Positions 60,733 to 64,000 of a stretch of 64,000 bases of DNA are shown here, piece by piece. The stretch is from Novosphingobium sp. ST904 (lineage in GTDB: Bacteria > Pseudomonadota > Alphaproteobacteria > Sphingomonadales > Sphingomonadaceae), in contig NZ_LGJH01000164.1 of NCBI RefSeq assembly GCF_001298105.1, forward strand, positions 1 through 64,000, read 5' to 3'. Within the stretch, counting starts at the first letter, position 1. Each line of letters opens with the position of its first letter. Below the pieces are notes generated by a model. The model made no database searches, was not told where the DNA came from, and saw only the letters and a program-made list of their open reading frames with translations. The position numbers and the translations under genes are program-made.

Positions 60733-61755
60733 TCAGTAGCGTGCCAGCATTTGCAGCGAGGCGGCGAAGTAGTCGTTCACGAGTTGCGAAGGCTGCGCCG
60801 TGCCGAGCAGGCGCCCGGCTACCGCTGCTCCGCCGGCCGAGAGCGCGTAGTTCGCCTCTTCCCCGGTGACCACGTCCACCCACGCCGGGATCGGCTTGTT
60901 CGCCGCCAGGCACGCGCGCCAGTATGCCGCGATATCGGGCACCAGCGCCTGCCTGCCGCCCAGCGCGGCATAGAGCGGCACGCGGATCGCGTCGTAACCG
61001 AAGCGCGGCGGCTTGTCCCGGGCGGGGGCGACCTGATCGGGCGCGCTGACCACGATCCAGTCGGACGGCAGGCGGTGGGTTCCGAAACGGGAGAGGCGGG
61101 TGATGGCCTCACTGTCGGTAATCACCGGCCCCCAGACGGACTGTCCATCGAGCTTGGCGAAAGCGTCGAGCGCGGGCCAGACGAAGTAGGACGGGTTAAG
61201 CGTCACTTCGGTGCCGTTCACGAAACCTTGCAGGCCCGGCAGGAGCAGGCGGCGGTTGTGGCGCTCGATCACGCAGCGGCTGCGGATGGCGGCGCGAATC
61301 TGCGCGGCGCGCGCGCTGTAGTCGCCGCGGTTCCAGCGCTGTCCGGCCATGCCGAGCGCCCAGGCGATCACGAGGTCGCCATCGGTGGCGTTGTTCTGGT
61401 CCGCCACGGGGTTGGGCGAATTGGGATCGTAGCGCCAGGCATGGAGCGCCACGTCGGTGCGCGAGAGGTAGGACTGGGTCCAGCTCGCGATCTTCTCGAA
61501 GGCTTCGGCGTCGCCGGCCTTGTAGGCGAGCAGGAGGCCGTAGCTCTGGCCTTCGCTGTGGCTGACGCCGTTGTTGCCGGTATCCACGATCCGGCCTTCC
61601 GGCCTCATGTACATGTCGCGATAGCTGCGCCAGTTCGCATCGTGGGCTGGAGAGCGGCTTTGCGCATCGGTGTTGCAGGCAGCCGTCATCGCCAGCATGA
61701 GCCCCAGAGTGAAGTTGCGGCGGTCGATCGCGTGGCCGGAGCCGAGAATGCTCAT
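60733..61755 (-). CDS. bcsZ: Endo-1,4-beta-glucanase of glycoside hydrolase family 8 (BcsZ)
   Basis: The 340-residue GH8 cellulase begins with a signal containing DRRNFTLGLML, similar to a twin-arginine motif, and ends with TAAC as a possible lipobox. The catalytic SHSEGQSYGLLLAY carries the proton-donor Glu; DGDLVIAWAL and RFGYDAIRVPLYAAL are further GH8 landmarks. BcsZ trims nascent cellulose in the periplasm and is required for efficient crystalline cellulose production. It lies 20 bases after bcsD as the last gene of the operon. Confidence 0.92.
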   Translation of the reverse strand: MSILGSGHAIDRRNFTLGLMLAMTAACNTDAQSRSPAHDANWRSYRDMYMRPEGRIVDTGNNGVSHSEGQSYGLLLAYKAGDAEAFEKIASWTQSYLSRTDVALHAWRYDPNSPNPVADQNNATDGDLVIAWALGMAGQRWNRGDYSARAAQIRAAIRSRCVIERHNRRLLLPGLQGFVNGTEVTLNPSYFVWPALDAFAKLDGQSVWGPVITDSEAITRLSRFGTHRLPSDWIVVSAPDQVAPARDKPPRFGYDAIRVPLYAALGGRQALVPDIAAYWRACLAANKPIPAWVDVVTGEEANYALSAGGAAVAGRLLGTAQPSQLVNDYFAASLQMLARY

Positions 61756-61775
61756 GACGTGCGGTTCCCTACCGT

Positions 61776-62236
61776 TCAGCGGCCGTGCCGGAGTTCGACG
61801 ACGTCACCCTGCCAGCGGGCCGTCGTGTGCAGGGCGGGGCCGCTGCCCAGGACCCGGAACCATCCGTCGTAGGCGCTTCGAGCAGTCCGAGCATCATCGT
61901 GCCCCAATGGCCTTGCGGATCGGGGGTGATCGATTTGGGCAGGTTGCGATGATGGACCACGATCGCATCGTCCCCCACGGCGAGTTCGACCTCGCCCCAG
62001 CCGAGATCCTGCCAGAAGCCGTTGATGCGGGCGCAGAGCACGGCTGCGTCGCTGACGCCTTCGAGCGGTTCGAGCACGGCCATGCGCCTGCCGATCGCGG
62101 CGAAGAACCCGCGTGCCTGAGCGGTGGGCGCGCCTTCGCACACTTCGGCCGCAGCCATCGCGGCGAACAGCGCGAGGCCGCCGGCGCCGATCTGTTCGCC
62201 CTCCTGCTTGGGCGAGGGAAATGCCTGCAATTTCAT
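61776..62236 (-). CDS. bcsD: Cellulose synthase subunit BcsD, reading frame interrupted
   Basis: The 153-residue product (corrected) starts MKLQAFPSPKQEGEQIGAGGLALF and has the BcsD pattern RINGFWQDLGWGEVELAVGDDAIVVHHRNLPKSI...WGTMMLGLLEA, then in the next frame YDGWFRVLGSGPALHTTARWQGDVVELRHGR. One base is missing at about 61874 (GAAGCGCCTAC). BcsD forms the periplasmic ring that helps cellulose chains crystallise and is found in crystalline cellulose producers such as Komagataeibacter. Its ATG overlaps the bcsC stop by four bases. Confidence 0.85.
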
Positions 62237-64000
62237 CGGCCGGTGCTCCCGAAATTCTGTCTCACGCCCAATAAGCTCCGGAACTCGTCATAAGATCCGA
62301 AGGTATTGTAACTCGCCTCGCCGCCGATGCGGGTCGTCGGACTGATCTTGTAGTACAGCGAAACATCGCTCGACAGCGCGAAGCCGGTCTTGCTGATGCT
62401 GTCATAATACGAACGCACGTCGTTGTTTTCGGCCTTGAGCGCGTCAAGCTGGGCCTGAAGCGTGGGATCGAGCGGGTAGAGCGCCGTCTGATCCTGGCTG
62501 TAGCTCTGGAAACCGGGCGTGAACGAGGCGCGCAGTCGATCCGGTCGTCTTCCATGGTGTAGTTCACCGGGAAGCCGACGCTGATGAAGGTCTGCGGGCT
62601 GAAATAGCCGCCGTGTCCGAACGTGAAGTAGTTCTGGCTCTTGTCGTAGCCCTGGTAATTCACGTTGAGGCCGACGGTGAGCGCCGAGTGCTGGCCGCGA
62701 TAGGCGCGCAGATAGCCGCCGACATTCGCCTCGAAACCGTCGTTGCGGGCGACATTGGTGCCGCGGAAGCGGTAATAGCGGCCCTCTGCGTAAACACCGC
62801 TGCCCTCATGGTCGTAGGACATGCCCGCGCCGCCTGCCGTGCGCATGACCTGACCCCAGCGCTCTCCCGTGACCGGATCGCGGGTGCCGGCGTAGGAGAC
62901 GATGCTGTCCGTCACCGGCTTGTGCTCTGCAAAGGCGGTCAGGCGAAGCGCCTCGCCGACTTTCGGGGAGACCGCCGCGCGGAAGGTCGGCTTGGTCTTG
63001 CCCATGCCAACCGGCGTGGTGCCGCCCTCGACCTGGACGCTGTCGCTCTCGTAACCGGCCGAAAAGGCCACGCCGGAGGCATTCTGCGTTTCGGTCGTCG
63101 GGAAGACCGAGGGCACTTCGTCGACAATGGCCTGGGCCTCGATCGTGGCGTTCCGGCCGAAACGGGCCTGTCCCGAGCGGTTGGGGGTTCCGGCATCGAT
63201 GACGGAGGCTTCCGCCTTGGCGTAGAAGCGGCCGCCGGGTGCGTCGGTGGAGAAACGGGCCGAACCCTTGATCTCATCGAGCTGGCTCAGGCCCTTTTCA
63301 CCCGAACGCTGGCGATAACCGGTCTCCACATCGACGCGGGGGCCGGAATCCTGCGCCAGCGAGGCGATCTGGGACTGGATCTGCGCCATGACCGGATCGG
63401 CGGAATAGGTCGTGGTGGGCGCGTCCATCCCGGCATCGCCGTAACCGCCGGTGACGGGGTAGGGCGCCGAGGGCGCGGCCATGGCAGCGCTGCCGTAGTT
63501 CGCCGTGCTGCCGTAGCCTGGCGCGCTGCCATAGCTTGGAGCGGCGGCGTAACCGGTTGAAGCGCCGTAGGCAGCAGGTGCGCCGTAAGCGGCAAGCGCT
63601 CCGGCAGCGCCGTAGCCGGTCTGGGCCGCGGGAAGGCGGGTGCCGCCGCCGAGAGCGAAGGGATTGACCTGCTGGGGTGCGATCGGCGCCCTGTCCCGGA
63701 AGGGATTGGAACCGCCGGCCGGGGTCATCGCCGCGAACGGATTGCCGCCGGCCAGGCCGTCGATCGAGGTTCCGCCCTGACTGCGGGCATAGAGATTGCG
63801 CGCGTCCTTGAGCATGCTCATGGCGGCGCGGTCGTTCCCGCGGGCACGCTCGACATTGGCGAGCGAGAGGCGAACCTGGTAGTCCTGCGGGAAGGCGCGG
63901 AGCACGTCGTTCTGGGCGCGCCGCGAAAGATCGCCGTCACCGGCCGCCTGCGCCGTGTCGGCGAGGCCCAGCAGCGCTTCCTTGTCGCCCGGCTTACGGG
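62233..64000 (-). CDS. bcsC: Cellulose synthase operon protein BcsC (C-terminal part), reading frame interrupted
   Basis: The gene runs off the right edge, so the N-terminal TPR repeats are mostly outside. Visible are the end of the TPR region (LRAFPQDYQVRLSLANVERARGNDRAAMSML), a low-complexity linker (about 63430-63660) rich in Gly, Tyr, Ala, Ser and Pro, and the C-terminal outer-membrane beta-barrel (DVETGYRQRSGEKGLSQLDEIKGSARFS to RSLLGVRQNFGSTGR). The frame breaks near 62537, one missing base. BcsC guides cellulose through the outer membrane. The linker is unusual, see findings. Confidence 0.88.

Noticed and set aside
59527..61872. A 781-codon open frame opposite acrA and bcsZ
   Set aside because: Shadow of two well-recognised minus-strand genes; no recognisable motif in the frame.
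1..64000. CRISPR arrays, tRNA or rRNA genes, insertion sequences
   Set aside because: No regularly spaced repeats, cloverleaf signatures or transposase genes were seen by eye.

Overview
The window looks like chromosomal DNA of a GC-rich sphingomonad (Alphaproteobacteria, Novosphingobium-like). The evidence is the central-carbon locus at the left (zapA, probable 6S RNA, tkt, gap, pgk, class I fba, thiE), the many CoA-dependent catabolic genes, and protein-level resemblance to sphingomonad families. No tRNA, rRNA, CRISPR array or insertion sequence was found. This placement is recognition, not a database search.

Layout. 1-0.6 kb: the tail of an unidentified, possibly phage-derived reading frame and a repeat-bearing non-coding stretch. 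0.6-10.2 kb: 6S RNA candidate, zapA, glycolysis/pentose-phosphate genes, an acyltransferase, two envelope proteins and thiE. 10.3-17.6 kb: a compact coenzyme F420 island. It has two divergent operons around an 82-bp spacer: leftward npdG-cofC-SDR-LLM oxidoreductase, rightward cofE-cofD-fbiC. Together they encode all recognised steps from FO to polyglutamylated F420, an F420/NADP oxidoreductase and a likely F420-dependent enzyme. 17.6-28.6 kb: a VOC protein, sulfotransferase, AraC regulator, SDR, zinc-type alcohol dehydrogenase, alkylsulfatase-like MBL hydrolase, LuxR regulator, then cysD-cysNC-cysQ for sulfate activation. 28.7-54.7 kb: a catabolic region of acyl-CoA ligases, CoA transferases, enoyl-CoA hydratases, a double-domain acyl-CoA dehydrogenase, thiolase, aldehyde dehydrogenase, amidohydrolases and many local regulators (TetR, MarR, IclR). 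This resembles degradation of steroid-, terpenoid- or aromatic-type substrates, but no substrate can be named. 54.7-60.6 kb: a leftward RND efflux operon (adaptor, pump, outer-membrane channel). 60.7-64 kb: the end of a bacterial cellulose operon (bcsC-bcsD-bcsZ), cut by the window edge.

How the parts fit. FbiC makes FO, CofC/CofD attach the phospho-linker, CofE adds glutamates, NpdG can charge F420 from NADPH, and the adjacent LLM and SDR enzymes are the natural candidates to spend it. The cysDNCQ genes make PAPS and remove PAP, the donor and by-product of the neighbouring sulfotransferase.

Quality caution. At least ten genes carry reading-frame breaks (mostly one missing base in a short G/C run, one amber stop), while their translated products are otherwise well conserved across the break. 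This density points to sequencing or assembly error more than to gene decay. I therefore annotate these genes at full length and state each break.
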